Shown piece after piece: positions 11,190 to 22,832 of a stretch of DNA of 64,000 bases. The notes beneath the pieces are model-generated. The model made no database searches. It saw only the letters and a program-made list of their open reading frames with translations, and was not told where the DNA came from. Both the position numbers and the translations under genes were made by a program. Source of the DNA: Rana temporaria (taxonomy: Eukaryota; Chordata; Amphibia; Anura; Ranidae); NCBI RefSeq assembly GCF_905171775.1, contig NC_053489.1, forward strand, positions 389,329,349 to 389,393,348, given 5' to 3'. How positions within the stretch are numbered: the stretch's first letter is position 1; each line of letters begins with the position of its first letter.

Positions 11190-11363
11190 TGGGAGACAGG
11201 AGATGTTACAGGCTAGTTATAGGTTGAAGTCAGCGGCTCACAGCAGTGTCAGTCCCGAGGCTGTAGTGTGCAGGATGACGGTGCAACGACTCGGATTCTG
11301 CAGGATCTTTGGCGGAGCTAGTGGCTGCACGTCTATCTACATGCCTCGCTCAGCCACGCCCCC

Positions 11364-11690
11364 CACCTTGTCCCCATGTTGAGGACAAGGGCCGACAACC
11401 CTGGCCATTGGTTGTTGGGTTCTGCGGGTGGGGGGCTTATCGGATTCTGGAAGCCACCTTTTAACAAGGGGGGCCCCCCAGATCCTGGCCCCCCCACCCT
11501 ATGTGAATGAGTATGGGGTACATTGTACCCCTACCCATTCACCTGGGGAAAAAAGTGTCCAAAAATAAAACATCTCTCCCGACTTCCCCCCCCCCCCTCT
11601 CTGGCTCTTCTCCTCCCCCCCCCCTCTCTGGCTCTTCTCCCCCTGGCTCTTCTCCCCCCCTCCAGCTCATTTCCCCCCCCTCCAGCTGAA
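11364..11690. repeat. Dispersed repeat R, copy 1, right part
   Basis: This continues the repeat of 1-429 after L1-A: CCCATGTTGAGGACAAGGG, then a G/C-rich block and a C-rich run with repeated TCTCTGGCTCTTCTCC units at 11583-11690. The same order is found uninterrupted at 48640-48785. It ends where the Penelope-like left arm begins. Confidence 0.7.
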
Positions 11691-12065
11691 TATGACCCAC
11701 TTTGTGAAAGGATAGAGACACCACCACTGATATAGGGAGGAGGCTTACCAGATGGTGTTGACTTGGTGAGGTATATACCACCCAAGTCAAAACAGGCTTG
11801 TATAATCAGTTAGCAAGATGTATCCAGCTGGTCCTGAATCTACATATCAGTTGGCACCGCAAATTCCAATAAACACCGGGAAGTATAAATACATGTGGTC
11901 TTGTTGGAGTCAGAGATACAACCACATACCATACGTAATGGGGAAAAAAACTCACATAGTGTGATACGGTACAAGGTAGTATTTATTAAGATGATTAAAA
12001 ATGAACACTCACATTTGGAAGAACGTCATAGGCATATCACAAAGTGCAAGAGCGATGTGTGTGAA

Positions 12066-12125
12066 TGGGTCCAAACTCGTTTTAACTAAACGGTCATCAT
12101 CTGGGGTGTGGACCCCCACAACAAC
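12066..12125 (-). ncRNA. Degenerate hammerhead-ribozyme-like core, left Penelope copy
   Basis: The - strand carries GATGATGACCGTTTAGT followed by an AAAAC block, flanked by sequence that can pair as a stem (GGGTCC with GGACCC). Penelope-like elements are known to encode hammerhead motifs in their terminal repeats. The core here departs from CUGANGA and GAAA, so activity is doubtful. The better-preserved partner is at 23924-23983. Confidence 0.4.
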
Positions 12126-12473
12126 ACCGCTATTTATAGATGGAATGACCCCAGCTAGAGTGACCATGACTCCGGAAATGACATTACTTCCTGTTGGTAG
12201 ACAGGAAGTGATATTTAAAACATCCAATTTTGATTCAAAAAGTCTTACCAATAGAATAGAATAATATTGCCAACAAATATTAGAAGAATAGGCAATATAA
12301 ACATGGCCAGAACTCTATCAGCCATATAGAACGAGAAGCGCCATCCAAGCCTCTCTATGAAGATGAGGCTGGATGACATCACTAAAGGAACATTGGAAAG
12401 GGTCACCAAGCCTCACTATCAAAGTGAGGCATGGTGAAATCACTGCACCAAGCTTCGCTATGGACAGAAGAAC

Positions 12474-12619
12474 CAGGGTTGCCAACCATCAGTAAATTTA
12501 CAAACAGTTTGTAAAATCCGTAATTTTTGCATCTGTCCATAAATGTCCATTACAGACATACAGACTACACGTCCATAATGGACATTTATGGACAGATTTA
12601 CTGAAAGTTGGCAACCCTG
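12474..12619. mobile_element. hAT-type MITE in the Penelope left copy
   Basis: The ends CAGGGTTGCCAAC and GTTGGCAACCCTG form perfect inverted repeats. The 8-bp duplication AGAAGAAC flanks it (12466-12473 and 12620-12627). The right Penelope copy near 23560 carries the same locus without the insertion. Confidence 0.93.
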
Positions 12620-12734
12620 AGAAGAACATTGAAATGAACTCGTTCTCAAAGCGGGGCCAGCAGATCACAATGCACTGCGCAAACTTCGCCATGAAAGAAA
12701 GCACTAGGTTCATAATAGCAGCCAAACCTCGCTA

Positions 12735-13790
12735 TCAAAGCAAGGCCTGGTGACGTAACATCCACCTATAAACAAACTTTGCTCCCATCGCAACTCCCTT
12801 ATGCTGCAAATAAAAGTGACCATCAAACCCCCAAAAAATATGTTGGGTGGCAAACTCCAACAAATCAACTATAAAATCCACCTGAGGTTTAGCGAGAGTG
12901 ACATACCTGTTTAAAAAGTCTTGAGCAGCCTCCATTCCTCTCTGATGGGGAATGAAGGTGTATAGGGATGCCACATCCACTGTGGCCATAATTAGATCAC
13001 CTTCAAAGGTGATAGCAGACAGGCGTTTAATCACATCCTTCGTGTCTTTAAGGTAGGATGGAGTTTTCTGTACATATGGTTGCAAAAAAAATCTATGTAC
13101 CTACCTATTCTAGAAGTGATGTAATCTATCCCGCTAATAATGGGACATCCAGGGGGATGAAGGGCATCTTTATGGACCTTTGGGTAAATAATAAATAACA
13201 GGAATGCGGGGGGCTAAAGGGACAAGGAACAATTTTTCTTTACTATTTAAAATTGAAGACTCATAACCCTGAGCGATAAGACTGGTTAATTGTCTCTTAA
13301 ATGTCAATGTCGGATTACTGGGTAGCTCTTTGTAAGTATCCTGATCACTCAAAATTTTGTACATCTCCCCAATATAATCTGCCTTGTCCAGCAATGCAAT
13401 GCCTCCACCTTTGTCGGCGGGACGGATAACCAAATCCTTATCATCACACAAGGACTTAAGACCCTGGCTATGTAAAGGATTGTTGAAAACTTGTTTAGGA
13501 GGTAATTTGGCAAGATCTTTCAATACCAGATCTCTAAACGTGTTTATTGCTGGAGCAAGCTGGTTAGGGGGGTTGAACAGGGATGGGTTGGATAAACCTG
13601 AATGGACAGTACCTGACGTGGCTGCCCTCGCTCTACTTCTAGTAGGATTGGAAGTAATATAGCGCTGTATATTAATCTTCCTAATGTACTTATGAATGTC
13701 GACAAAGGTGTCAAATTTGCTCAACCTCTGCGGGGGAGCAAATTTGAGACCCTTGTCTAGAGCAATCTTTTCTTCATGTGTTAAAACAGT
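12735..13790 (-). pseudogene. Penelope-like reverse transcriptase, truncated, left copy
   Basis: The family copies element RNA into DNA and normally carries a C-terminal GIY-YIG endonuclease. On the - strand the N-terminal segment is followed by IRPADKGGG near 13430 and by a region ending in YLPKGP near 13175. After a frame change, YIDFFLQP and SYLKDTKDVI are readable near 13060-13100. Motif A is ATVDVASLYTFIPHQRG near 12960, and a motif-B-like QHKGVAMGAKF lies near 12790. The protein then runs straight into 3' non-coding sequence. The YxDD catalytic motif and the endonuclease are missing at exactly the same junction as in the right copy. Confidence 0.85.
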
Positions 13791-13813
13791 ACTACTCCAG
13801 GTTGAACACTCCT

Positions 13814-14018
13814 TTACAGATTATGTTCGCCCTCACTTTTCATCTCTGGCTCCTTTTTCCTCCTCTGGACCCTCTCTTGGGTCTCTGCCCCTTTTTCTCC
13901 CTGGGGGGTCCTCGTGAAAACCCTGATTTGGGCAGGGATGGGAGTTTGGTTGTTGGTATCCATAGGAAGGCTGATCATACTCTGCATTTGGATACGGATA
14001 TACTTCATCATTAGACAT
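13814..14018 (-). pseudogene. Penelope N-terminal ORF fragment, left copy
   Basis: On the - strand a Tyr/Pro-rich, then Lys/Arg/Glu-rich stretch (VYPYPNAEYDQPSYGYQQ, then an EDPPGRKR segment) matches the right copy at 19830-20022 nearly residue for residue. I do not recognise a domain; the composition suggests a disordered, basic protein upstream of the reverse transcriptase. Confidence 0.65.
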
Positions 14019-14358
14019 AGAGGGAACCATTCTTTTTTTTTTTTTCACAAGAAAAATTTTTATTCACATTTTTACATTACAAGTGATGCATAAACATAGT
14101 TGGTCACAGAGAAAGCATTATACAGATTATCACAAGTTAGATGGTCTGCTGATATGAACAGGAGAGAGGTGTTGAAGGGCTAGTATACACCAATACAATG
14201 AGATACCGGTTTGGAAACAAGAAATCACTTCAGGGTTACTTAAGGAGCTCCAGGAGGGGAGGGGGAGGAGGGAAGCAGGAGGAGTGAAGAATGGGGGGGG
14301 GGGCCTCATCTAAGCAGTTGAATACACCTTAAACAGATAGTGAATAGCTTTCAGGAAA

Positions 14359-17300
14359 TCATAACAGTGGGCCATTATCATCATTGTCACCCGTGAACTC
14401 TGTGCCCCAAGCATCTATCCACCCCGACCATATCTTGACAAATTTAGTAGGACAGTTTCGATTAGCGAAGGTGATCTTGTACAGTGACAGCACCGAGTTC
14501 AATACCGAGCACCATGAGGATAGTGGAGGAATATCTCCCTACAGGCTTAAAAAGTAAGGTACCTGAGGAATAATTTAGTGTATTTACCCCGCACCCCAGG
14601 GTTGGAGATGTTCAGCAGCATTGATTTAGGGTTAGTTCCCAGATCCAGGGAGGTAATCTGGTCAAGGGCGTCAACTACTCCGACCAATAGTCTCCGAGGC
14701 GGGGGCAGGGCCAGACCATGTGGAAAAAGGAGGCAGCCCTTAGGTCACATCTGGGACAAGCCACCGTGTGTTTAGGATTCAAAATTGTCAACCGTTTTGG
14801 GGTAAAGTAGGCCCTGTGGAGGAATTTGACCTGCATAAATCGGTCTCTAGCCAAAATCATAGTGGTAACGAAGGAGGATACACATGTCTCCCATTCGTCC
14901 TCTGACAGATCAGGAATGTCCATCTTCCATTTGTCCAGAGTTTTTTTTCAAGTTTCTTTGTGGGAGTTATGGACAAACGGAAATACAGGGAGGACAGAGG
15001 TTTGTCTATGATCTTGACATTAAAAAACCCCTCCACAGAGTCTGTTTCCAGTGTGAGAAGTGGTGGGAACTGTTTCCCATAGGCATGCCGGAGTTCATAG
15101 TATCGGAACAACATCCACCCTGGTAGTGAGTAGTCATCCCGGAGATCAGAGAAAGATCGCAGTTTACCTCCCCTGACAATGTGCCTCAGTTTCACTATAC
15201 CCTTTCTCGCCCAGATCTGTGGATCCGGAACAGAATTCATGTGCGGCAGGTTAGGATTACCCCAGAGGGGGATGTGAGGTGAGAATGTCTCGGGGGAGCC
15301 AAAACGGGTCCTACCCCTTAGCCATATCGTAATGGTTGTACGCATCAAGTCCGTGATGCCAGGATGAGATCTCGTCCCCCTGAACACCACGTTACTAAGG
15401 GAGGAATATGACCCCATTATGGCCGCTTCCAGAGTCATTGCTGAGTTATCGTGGGGTTGGGAGGACCACCATCTGACTGTCACCAGGACAGCCACCCAAA
15501 AGTAGATGTCTGGTAGGGACAATCCCCCCTGAGCAATGGGAAGCTGAAGGGTGTAGATGGCTAAAGGAGGATATTTATACTTTTTATCTTGGCCAAAAAT
15601 TAGGCGGGGGGAATTTTGAAAGAAGTAGAGAAATTTGGGCAAATATACCATCTTAACCAAGTTTACCCTACCCACCGGTGAAAGGAAGAGAATCCTCCAG
15701 GTTGTACATTTCTGCGAAAAGTTTTTCAGTAGTAGTTGGAGATTCAGCTCATAGTATGAGGATAGCGAGGTCCCAACCCTTGCTCCTAGATATTTAAATT
15801 CAGGTGTCCAGTTTAGGGGGGTGCCCGTCACGTGTAGCGAGAAGAGGAGTGATTTTCCCCAATTAACCTTGATGCCCGAGAACAACCCGAATACATCTAC
15901 TAGACAGGGGGAAAGACAATGAAAGCAAGTTATTTGTGCGTATACGGGCTGTGGGATTGCGGTATAGCATCTGAACCCATCGATAAATCGGGGACCAAAC
16001 CCAAATTTACGCAGAACGGCCCAGAGGTAGCGCCACTCGACTGAGTCGAAAGCCTTCTCGCCTTCTAAGGAGGCCACCACCCCCACTCCCTTCCTCTGGC
16101 TGTGTTTTGTGATGCATGTCCATTTTTACCAATAAAGACAACTTTTGAAGTTTCCTTGGAGTGCGGCTGTCCATCATGTCTGAAATTCTATATTCGCCTC
16201 GTGCATTGCCAGCACCTTGGTTTCCTGAGAGGTTCCTAAATTGCTTACAAGACCCACCTGGAGCGGTGACTCCCTTCCCCCGTACCCTCCCCACTTGCCC
16301 TGGAGAGATGGGTGAGGAGGCGATGGATATTATCGGTTCCCCTGCCCGGCGTAAAGCCAGACTGATCTGCATGTACCAATGCGGTGATCACAGTGTTTAG
16401 TCGTCCGGCCAATACTTTGGCCAACAGTTTGGCATCTACATTGAGGAGAGAGCGTGGTCGGTATGAGGAACACTGTTCAGGGGCCTTACCTGGTTTAAGA
16501 ATGACAACAATTACCGCCTCAGCCTTTGTCAGGGGGAGAGAGTTCTCCGTGGCCTTTTGGGGCATAAGTTTAAATGAAGGGAGAATTTCTTCTGCATATG
16601 TTTTAAAGGATTCGGCAGGGATGCAATCTGGGCCCGGTGTTTTGCCATTCTGCCAGGATGCTACCGCCCGCTGAAGCTCCTCCAATGTGATAGGGCCATC
16701 CAATGCCTCCCTGTATGTGGATGTCAGGCAAGGGAGCTCCGTCTCATCGAGGTAGACTGTAATCCGTGCATACCATCCGAGAGCTTTAAAGCTCTTGATG
16801 GAAAGATGGCATTGATAGTGGGGTTGGTCAAAGCCGTCCCATCAGAGTCGCGTATCGCTGAGATAGCCACTGGAGAGGAGCTTTCCCATGCCAGCCACAC
16901 CAGCATACTACCTGTTTTCTCCCCGTGTTCAAATATTCTTTGGACTGGTGTAGGAACTGAGTTTTTGTGGCCGCTGTTTGGAGCAAGAGAACATCCCTCA
17001 ATGCTGCCTGAAAATCTGAATAAATCCTGGGGGACCCAGTAGTGGAGTATTCAAGTTCGAGTGCGGCCACCCTCCCTTCAGCTCTCATGGTGTCCTCCCT
17101 CAGCTCTCTCCGTACCCCGCGAATGTGGGACTGTAAACTGCCTCTAGTAAAAGCCTTAAATGCGTCCCAGGATGTGGTCAGGGCTATAGAGTGGTCCAGG
17201 TCCCGCCAATAACATATTGCCTCAGATCTATATGGCTCTGAGATCCTAGCGTCCGACAGCCAAAACCTGGGCAACCTCCACAGGCTCTCCTCCTGTGCAT

Positions 17301-17990
17301 TGAAAACACATAGTTTCAATGCAAGCGGCGCGTGGTCAGATATGCCACGGGGGAGAATAGAGATGTCCCGAACTCTAGAGAGAACAGGCCCCCCAGCATA
17401 GGCAAGGTCTATACGTGAAAGGGTCTTATGTGAGGCAGAGTGACAAGTGTAGGCCCGCTGGGAAGGGTTGCGCCACCTCCACACATCCATCAGCTTGAAA
17501 GCCTCCGCCCAAGAGAGCAGCTCTGAAAATGAGCCTGCTACGGGTGAAAGTCTGTCCACCCCAGAGTCCAGAACTAGATTAAAGTCCCCCAGTATCATCA
17601 CATTATCTGTGGCAAAAGTGGTCAGCTGGTTAAGTAGTCGCATTGAGGCCGGGGGGGGGGCAGGTACAATCCCACCCCCACCAACTCCAACCTATCCACT
17701 ATGGCATGTAGCATAACAAAGTGGTCGTCCGGATTTATTTCCAGTGCCAGCAGTCGAAACGGTAGGGATTTATGCACAAGAATGCTGACCCCGCTGGAGT
17801 GATTGGTATAGATGTCCCACCCAAGGTCTCCTAAGACTCAAAAGTTTGCTGCCCGTTAAGTGAGTCTCCTGCAATATGCAAATTTGGGGGCGATATGTTT
17901 TAAGAAATTGAAACACCAGTGACCTCTTCACAGAGGAATTCAATCCCCTGGTGTTCCATGATATTATTATATTCAGCCATAAGCACCTAG
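14359..17990 (-). pseudogene. L1-B ORF2 (endonuclease, reverse transcriptase, C-terminal domain), broken
   Basis: The endonuclease begins near 17985 with SWNTRGLNS, then QICILQETHL and, near 17330, DHAPLALKL. The RT finger PGPDCIPAESFK is near 16640 and FTPGRGTDNIHRLL near 16310. Motif A appears as SLEGEKAFDSVEW near 16050, where the family usually has Asp in place of the first Glu. Directly after it the sequence jumps to FSGIKVNWGKS, skipping the GTRQGCPLSP and YADD blocks present in L1-D. The C-terminus ends at 14359 with a NRNCPTKF motif that matches RGCPSKY in L1-D. Several frameshifts and the lost catalytic block make it non-functional. Confidence 0.88.
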
Positions 17991-18688
17991 GAGCACATTT
18001 TCAGACCAGAATCTAGCCTCCAGGGTTGGATGCAGAGTCCAGGCCACTGCACAGGTCAGGACAGAGCATCTCAAATATTTAATGACATACATAAATACAT
18101 TGCTTGTGAAAAAAACGTAACAAAACATTCCCACCCCGCCAGCCCCGACTTTGGGAGGCTTAGGATCCCAACTCAGAACCCAGGCGAACATGCCTGTAAT
18201 GGGGAAACGTGTGCGGAACGGCATCCACGGTCCAACAGTCAGATGGTGCACATTTAGTCTCTTGCCGCAGACTGGATCAGATATGTGGGTGCAGTCACCC
18301 GGCAGCCCGCCGGGGGCAGAAAAACTTGAACAGTAACGCTGCATGAGCTGCCAGAGTCGCCGGCCTTGGCCAAAGGAGAGGAGACAAAAAGGGGGGGATA
18401 TAATAAAGGATCAGCAGTCACGTGACCCTCCAATCAGGGTACCCCATCCACCCACGGGAAGAACCAGGAAGTGATGGCCCCCTAACCCCCCTAAGTCCAT
18501 AACTGACATTTTACTTTAACACATGGGACGATCCAGGGGGGGGGGGGCATGGGATGTGCATAGGCCAGTGTATAAAGGAGGTACGTTTATAAAGCCGCAA
18601 ATGGCTGTGGCTCATGTAAAAAACAATTTGACCCCTCTGTATATGGTACTTCTCTGCGAGGTAGCGTGTCGATCCACATGGAGGCCTT

Positions 18689-19400
18689 CTAAGTAGATGT
18701 AAAGAATCTAATCGATTCGCCATCCTCCACCCGCAGTCTGGCGGGGAACAGCATGCTGTACTTGACATGCTTGGCTCGAAGTCTGGCTCTCAATGCGTCA
18801 TAGGATTTCCGTTGTTTCTGCGTTTCCAGCGAGTAGTCTGGGAAGTTCAGGAGTTTGGCGTTCTCAAATCGCAGTTCACCTTCCTTCATTTCTGTATTGC
18901 GATCACAGAAGTGAAGTAACTTGAAGATGAAAGTATGGGGTGGCACTCTCTGTGGCCCCCTGGTGGAGGGTATGCGATGGGCTCTTTCCACTGTAAAAAA
19001 ATGGGGAAAAACTTGCTGAGGGGAGGATAAGTTGCAGCAAACGTTCAGCAAAGGTGGTGGGATCCGTTCCCTCAGCCCCCTTCGGAAGACCCAGTACTCG
19101 CAAGTTGTTCCTTCTGTTGAGATTCTCGGCGTCTTCAGGCCGGGCCTCCAGTGCTTTAACTTTAGTTTTTAGTACATGCATATCAGCCCCTTGGTCACGT
19201 ACTGTGTCTTCAGCTTGAGAGACCCTCTGCTCCACTTCAGTCATGCGACCACGGAGTGTATCAAAGTCCTTCCTGATAAACTCCACATGGGTCTGAATGT
19301 GGTCCACTTTGTCTGTCAGGGCAGTGATGGCCTGCATTACGGCCTTAAAATCGACCGCCATGTCCGGCAGCCTCTCCGGATCGTCGGCCTGGTTCTCCAT
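18689..19400 (-). pseudogene. L1-B ORF1, frameshifted
   Basis: The RNA-binding ORF1 protein starts at MENQADDPERLPDM (19400). A coiled coil follows with heptad-like spacing (about residues 20-85), then the RRM start NNLRVLGLPKGAEG near 19100. Past about 19020 the frame changes, and the rest (VERAHRIP, later MLFPARLRV near 18745) lies in another frame to 18689. The shift sits close to an A/T-rich run, so one indel could explain it. It is a close relative of L1-D ORF1. Confidence 0.85.
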
Positions 19401-19641
19401 CTGGGCAGGATGTTTAGGCGAGGCTGCGGCCTTGCCCGCGATGTCCGGTTTTGCGGCCTTTTTGCCTGCTTTTTTTTGGGAGCTGCCCCTTCACATACCC
19501 CAGGAGTACCGCTGAGGCTGGGGGCACACAGGGGGGTCTTTTTAAGTGGTTCTGCACCCTATAAATGCCAGATTCAGTGCCGATCTGCGGGAGCTCAGAC
19601 ACTAGACATCTGCTCCCATTGCCATCCTGGACATGCCCCCC

Positions 19642-20022
19642 AGAGGGAACCATTCTAATCCTGACAGTCATTATTATGATCGTGAGCCATCTTATCAGAG
19701 GGGGTCTCCCTATTATAGGGGATCACCCGCTAGATATCAAGACCACCATAATGGTTACCCTAAACCGTCCCACTATAGTCATCCACCAACATCCACTTAC
19801 AACAGATATTCTCCACTTCAAGATCAGTATAATGATGGAGTATATCCCTATCCAAATGCCGAGTATGATCAGCCTTCCTATGGATACCAACAATCAAACT
19901 CCCATCCCTGCCCAAATCAGAATTTTCACGAGGACCCCCCAGGGAGAAAAAGGGTCCGAGACCCAAGAGAGGGTCCAGAGGAGGGAGGAGGAGACAGAGA
20001 CGAAAAGCGAGGGCGAACATAA
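19642..20022 (+). pseudogene. Penelope N-terminal ORF, right copy
   Basis: An open stretch of about 125 residues is rich in Tyr, Pro, Ser and His, then in Arg/Asp/Glu (SYQRGSPYYRGSPARYQD; later EDPPGRKRVRDPREGPE). Its apparent ATG lies in L1-B sequence, so the real start was separated by that insertion. No known fold is visible; a disordered nucleic-acid-binding leader is a guess from composition. Confidence 0.55.
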
Positions 20023-20059
20023 TCTGTAAAGGAGTGTTCAACCTGAGTAGTACTGTTTT

Positions 20060-21083
20060 AACACATGAAGAAAAGATTGCTCTAGACAAGGGTCTCAAAT
20101 TTGCTCCCCCGCGGAGGTTGAGCAAATTTGACACATTTGTCGACATTCAGAAGTACATTAGGAAGATTAATATATAGTGCCATATTACTTCCAATCCTAC
20201 TAGAAGTAGAACGAGGGCAGCCACGTCAGGTACTGTCCATTCAGGTTTATCCAACCCATCCCTGTTCATCCCCCCCCTAACCAGCTTGCTCCAGCAATAA
20301 ACATGTTTAGAGATCTGGTATTGAAAGATCTTGCCAAAATACCTCCTAAACAAGTTTTCAACAATCCTTTACTTAGCCAGGGTCTTAAGTCCTTGTGTGA
20401 TAATAAGGATTTAGTTTTCCGTCCCGCCGACAAAGGTGGAGGCATTGTATTGCTGGACAAGGCGGATTATATGGGGGAGATGTACAAAACTTTGAGTGAT
20501 CAGGATACGTACAAAGAGCTACCCAGTAATCCAACATCTAAATTTAAGAGTCAATTAACCAGTCTTATCGCTCAGGGCTATGATTTTTCAATTTTAAATA
20601 GTAAAGAAAAATTGTTCCTTGTCCCTTTTAGCCCTCCACATTCCCGTTATTTATTTTTTACTCAAGGTCATAAAGATCCCCTTCATCCCACTGGACGTCC
20701 CATTATTAGCGGGATAGATTCCATCACTTCTAGAATAGGTAGGTACATCGATTTTCTTTTTGCAACCATCTGTATGCAAAACTTCATCCTACCTCAAAGA
20801 CACGAAGGATGTGATTAAACACCTGTCTGCTATCACCTTTTGAAGATGATCTGATTATGGCCACAGCGGATGTGGCATTCCTATACACCTTCATTCATCA
20901 TCAGAGAGGAATGGAGGCTGCTCACGATTTTTTAAACAGGGATGTCACTCTTGCTAAACCTCAGGTAGATTTTATATTTGATTTATAGGAGTTTGCCACC
21001 CAACATAATTATTTTTGGTTTTATGATCGCTTTTATTTGCAGCATAAGGCAGTTGCAATGGGAGCAAAGTTTGTTTATAGCTA
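20060..21083 (+). pseudogene. Penelope-like reverse transcriptase, truncated, right copy
   Basis: The N-terminal Penelope signature LDKGLKFAPP lies near 20075, then FVDIQKYIRKI. After a stop and a frame change, VFRPADKGGGIVLLDKAD is near 20415-20470 and RPIISGIDSITSRIGRYIDF near 20695-20755. After another frameshift, motif A appears as ATADVAFLYTFIH near 20860 and a motif-B remnant AVAMGAKF near 21060. The sequence then leaves the RT with the same junction as the left copy. The catalytic YxDD motif and the GIY-YIG endonuclease are absent. Confidence 0.85.
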
Positions 21084-21534
21084 GATGTTTGTAACAGGCG
21101 CCGTTGCGCCGCCTGTTCTATCTTATAACAGGCGCTTTCAGCATCGTAATGCGTTTTCTACGCTGGAACGCATACGGCGCCTGCGCGATGACGTCATCCC
21201 CCCGGTGCCGTGTGCGTTCCAGCCCGGAACGCGAAAGTGCGCCGTGGAGTACGGCTGTTTCCCATACACCTGCTTGTATCAGTGCTTATGCACTACAGCT
21301 GTCCATGGCCTATAAAGGCATTCACAGAACTTACAAGCCTTGTTCTATTATTGTCGGCTGTAGCCGGCTAGGCTACAACCAATCTTTAGCTACCAGTAAT
21401 CCCTGGACTGCATCGCTCCCCATGCTGCAATACCGCTCCAGCTGCAACTACTACTTTAGAGCTGTTACATCTACTGCAACAGAGAGCTTTTGCTGGGGAC
21501 AACCTTGAGGCCTTCCTTGCTGAACACCTTACAC

Positions 21535-21657
21535 CAGGGATCCTCAAACTACGGCCCTCCAGCTGTTGTAGAACTACACATCCCATGAGGCATTGTAACA
21601 CACTGACATTCACAGACATGGCTAGGCAACTGGAGGGCCGTAGTTTGAAGACTAATG
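21535..21657. mobile_element. hAT-type MITE in the LTR-like element
   Basis: The inverted ends share TCAAACTACGGCCCTCCAG. The 8-bp duplication CCTTACAC lies at 21527-21534 and 21658-21665. It is a 123-bp non-coding element. Confidence 0.92.
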
Positions 21658-21861
21658 CCTTACACCATGGAATTCCTACTCTGTACACTGAAACCTGCAA
21701 ATGGATAAGTAGCCATTGTGTCACTTGTAGTGCCATAGGAAGATCTGCTGCTTATGTTCCATCTAATACAATTGCTGTTATTTATTAGGCCTTTTTGCCT
21801 ATCAACATACTATTTGGGATATACTGTTGTGCTTATGGCTCATTGCTAAGGAATATCTTAA

Positions 21862-22832
21862 CCACTTAAGACCCGGACCAAAATGCAGGTAAAAGACCAG
21901 GCCCCTTTTTGCGATTCAGCACTGCGTCGCTTTAACTGACAATTGCGTGGTCGTGCGACGTGGCTCCCAAATAAAATTGGCATCCTTTTTTTTCCCCACA
22001 AATCGAGCTTTCTTTTGGTGGTATTTGATCACCTCTGCGGTTTTTATTTTTTGCGCTATAAACAAAAATAGAGCGCCAATTTTGAAAAAAATGCAATATT
22101 TTTTTACTTTTTTCTATAATAAATATCCCCCAAAAACATATATAAAACATTTATTTTTCCTCAGTTTAGGCCGATACGTATTCTTCTACCTATTTTTGGT
22201 AAAAAAAATTGCAATAAGCGTTTATCGATTGGTTTGCACAAAATTTATAGCGTTTACAAAATAGGTGATAGTTTTATTGCATTTTTTTATAATTTTTTAT
22301 TTTTTTTTACTACTAATGGTGGCGATCAGCGATTTTTTTTTTTCCGTGACTACGACATTATGGCGGACACTTCGGACAATTTTTACACATTTTTGGTACC
22401 ATTGTCATTTTCACAGCAAAAAATGCATTGTTTATTGTGAAAATGACAGTTGCAGTTTGGGAGTTAACCACAAGGGGGCACTGGAGGGGTTATATGTTCC
22501 CTGTAGTGTGTTTATAACTGTAGGGGGGTGTGGCTGTAGGTCTGACGTCATTGATTGTGCGTCCCTATATTAGGGAACACACAATCGATGACAGCGCCAC
22601 AGTGAAGAACGGGGAAGCTCTTCCCGTTCTTCAGCTCCGGGGACTGATCGCGGGACTCTAGCGGCGATCGGGTCCGCGAGTCCCGCGACCGAGGTCATGG
22701 AGCTTCGGACCGGGTCGCAGGCACGCGCCCGCGACCCACCACTGGGCTTTATACAATCACATACAGGTACGTGATTGTGCCCAGCGGTGCCATTCTGCCG
22801 ATGTATATCGGCGTTAGGCGGTCCTTAAGTGG
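21862..22832 (+). mobile_element. TTAA-type DNA transposon derivative, copy 1
   Basis: The ends CCACTTAAGACC and GTCCTTAAGTGG are inverted repeats flanked by TTAA (21858-21861 and 22833-22836). The interior shares GACGTGGCTCCCAAA and AGCTTTCTTTTGGTGGTATT with copies at 34116, 60538, 61518 and 62200. The long open frames in the A/T-rich interior look accidental. TTAA duplication suggests piggyBac or Kolobok ancestry; I cannot decide which. Confidence 0.88.

Larger units (their letters stand above)
430..11363 (-). mobile_element. L1-A, L1-clade LINE interrupted by two insertions
   Basis: This is an L1-type retrotransposon on the - strand. CACCTTGTC flanks it (421-429 and 11364-11372), and a poly-T run at about 452-461 marks the 3' end. 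The 5' end begins with the G-rich GGGGGGCGTGGC motif also seen at the 5' end of L1-D. ORF1 remnants (about 10190-11189) and ORF2 remnants (6545-10117) are recognisable. A tyrosine-recombinase element (687-6485) and a MITE (7144-7522) sit inside it. Without them the copy is about 4.75 kb, shorter than L1-D because the N-terminal half of the endonuclease region is missing. Confidence 0.85.
11689..14018 (-). mobile_element. Penelope-like element, left (inverted) copy
   Basis: This is a mirror copy of 19830-27183. Matching blocks run in order from the N-terminal ORF (13814-14018) through reverse transcriptase (12735-13780) to a 3' region with hairpins, a TATA-like box and a degenerate ribozyme-like core. 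It faces away from the right copy, so the two are head to head. Penelope-like elements are known for inverted as well as tandem partial copies. A hAT MITE (12474-12619) interrupts it. Confidence 0.8.
14034..19641 (-). mobile_element. L1-B, near full-length L1-clade LINE
   Basis: This - strand L1 lies between target duplications AGAGGGAACCATTCT (14019-14033 and 19642-19656). Its poly(A) tail appears as the T run at 14034-14045, and its 5' end starts GGGGGGCATGTCC. It inserted at the junction of the head-to-head Penelope copies. It is about 5.6 kb, carries both ORFs, and is inactive (see its ORF entries). Confidence 0.92.

Noticed and set aside
21947..22573. Phe-rich open frames in the TTAA element
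   Set aside because: A/T-rich interior; the same region in copies 3, 4 and 5 does not conserve the frames.
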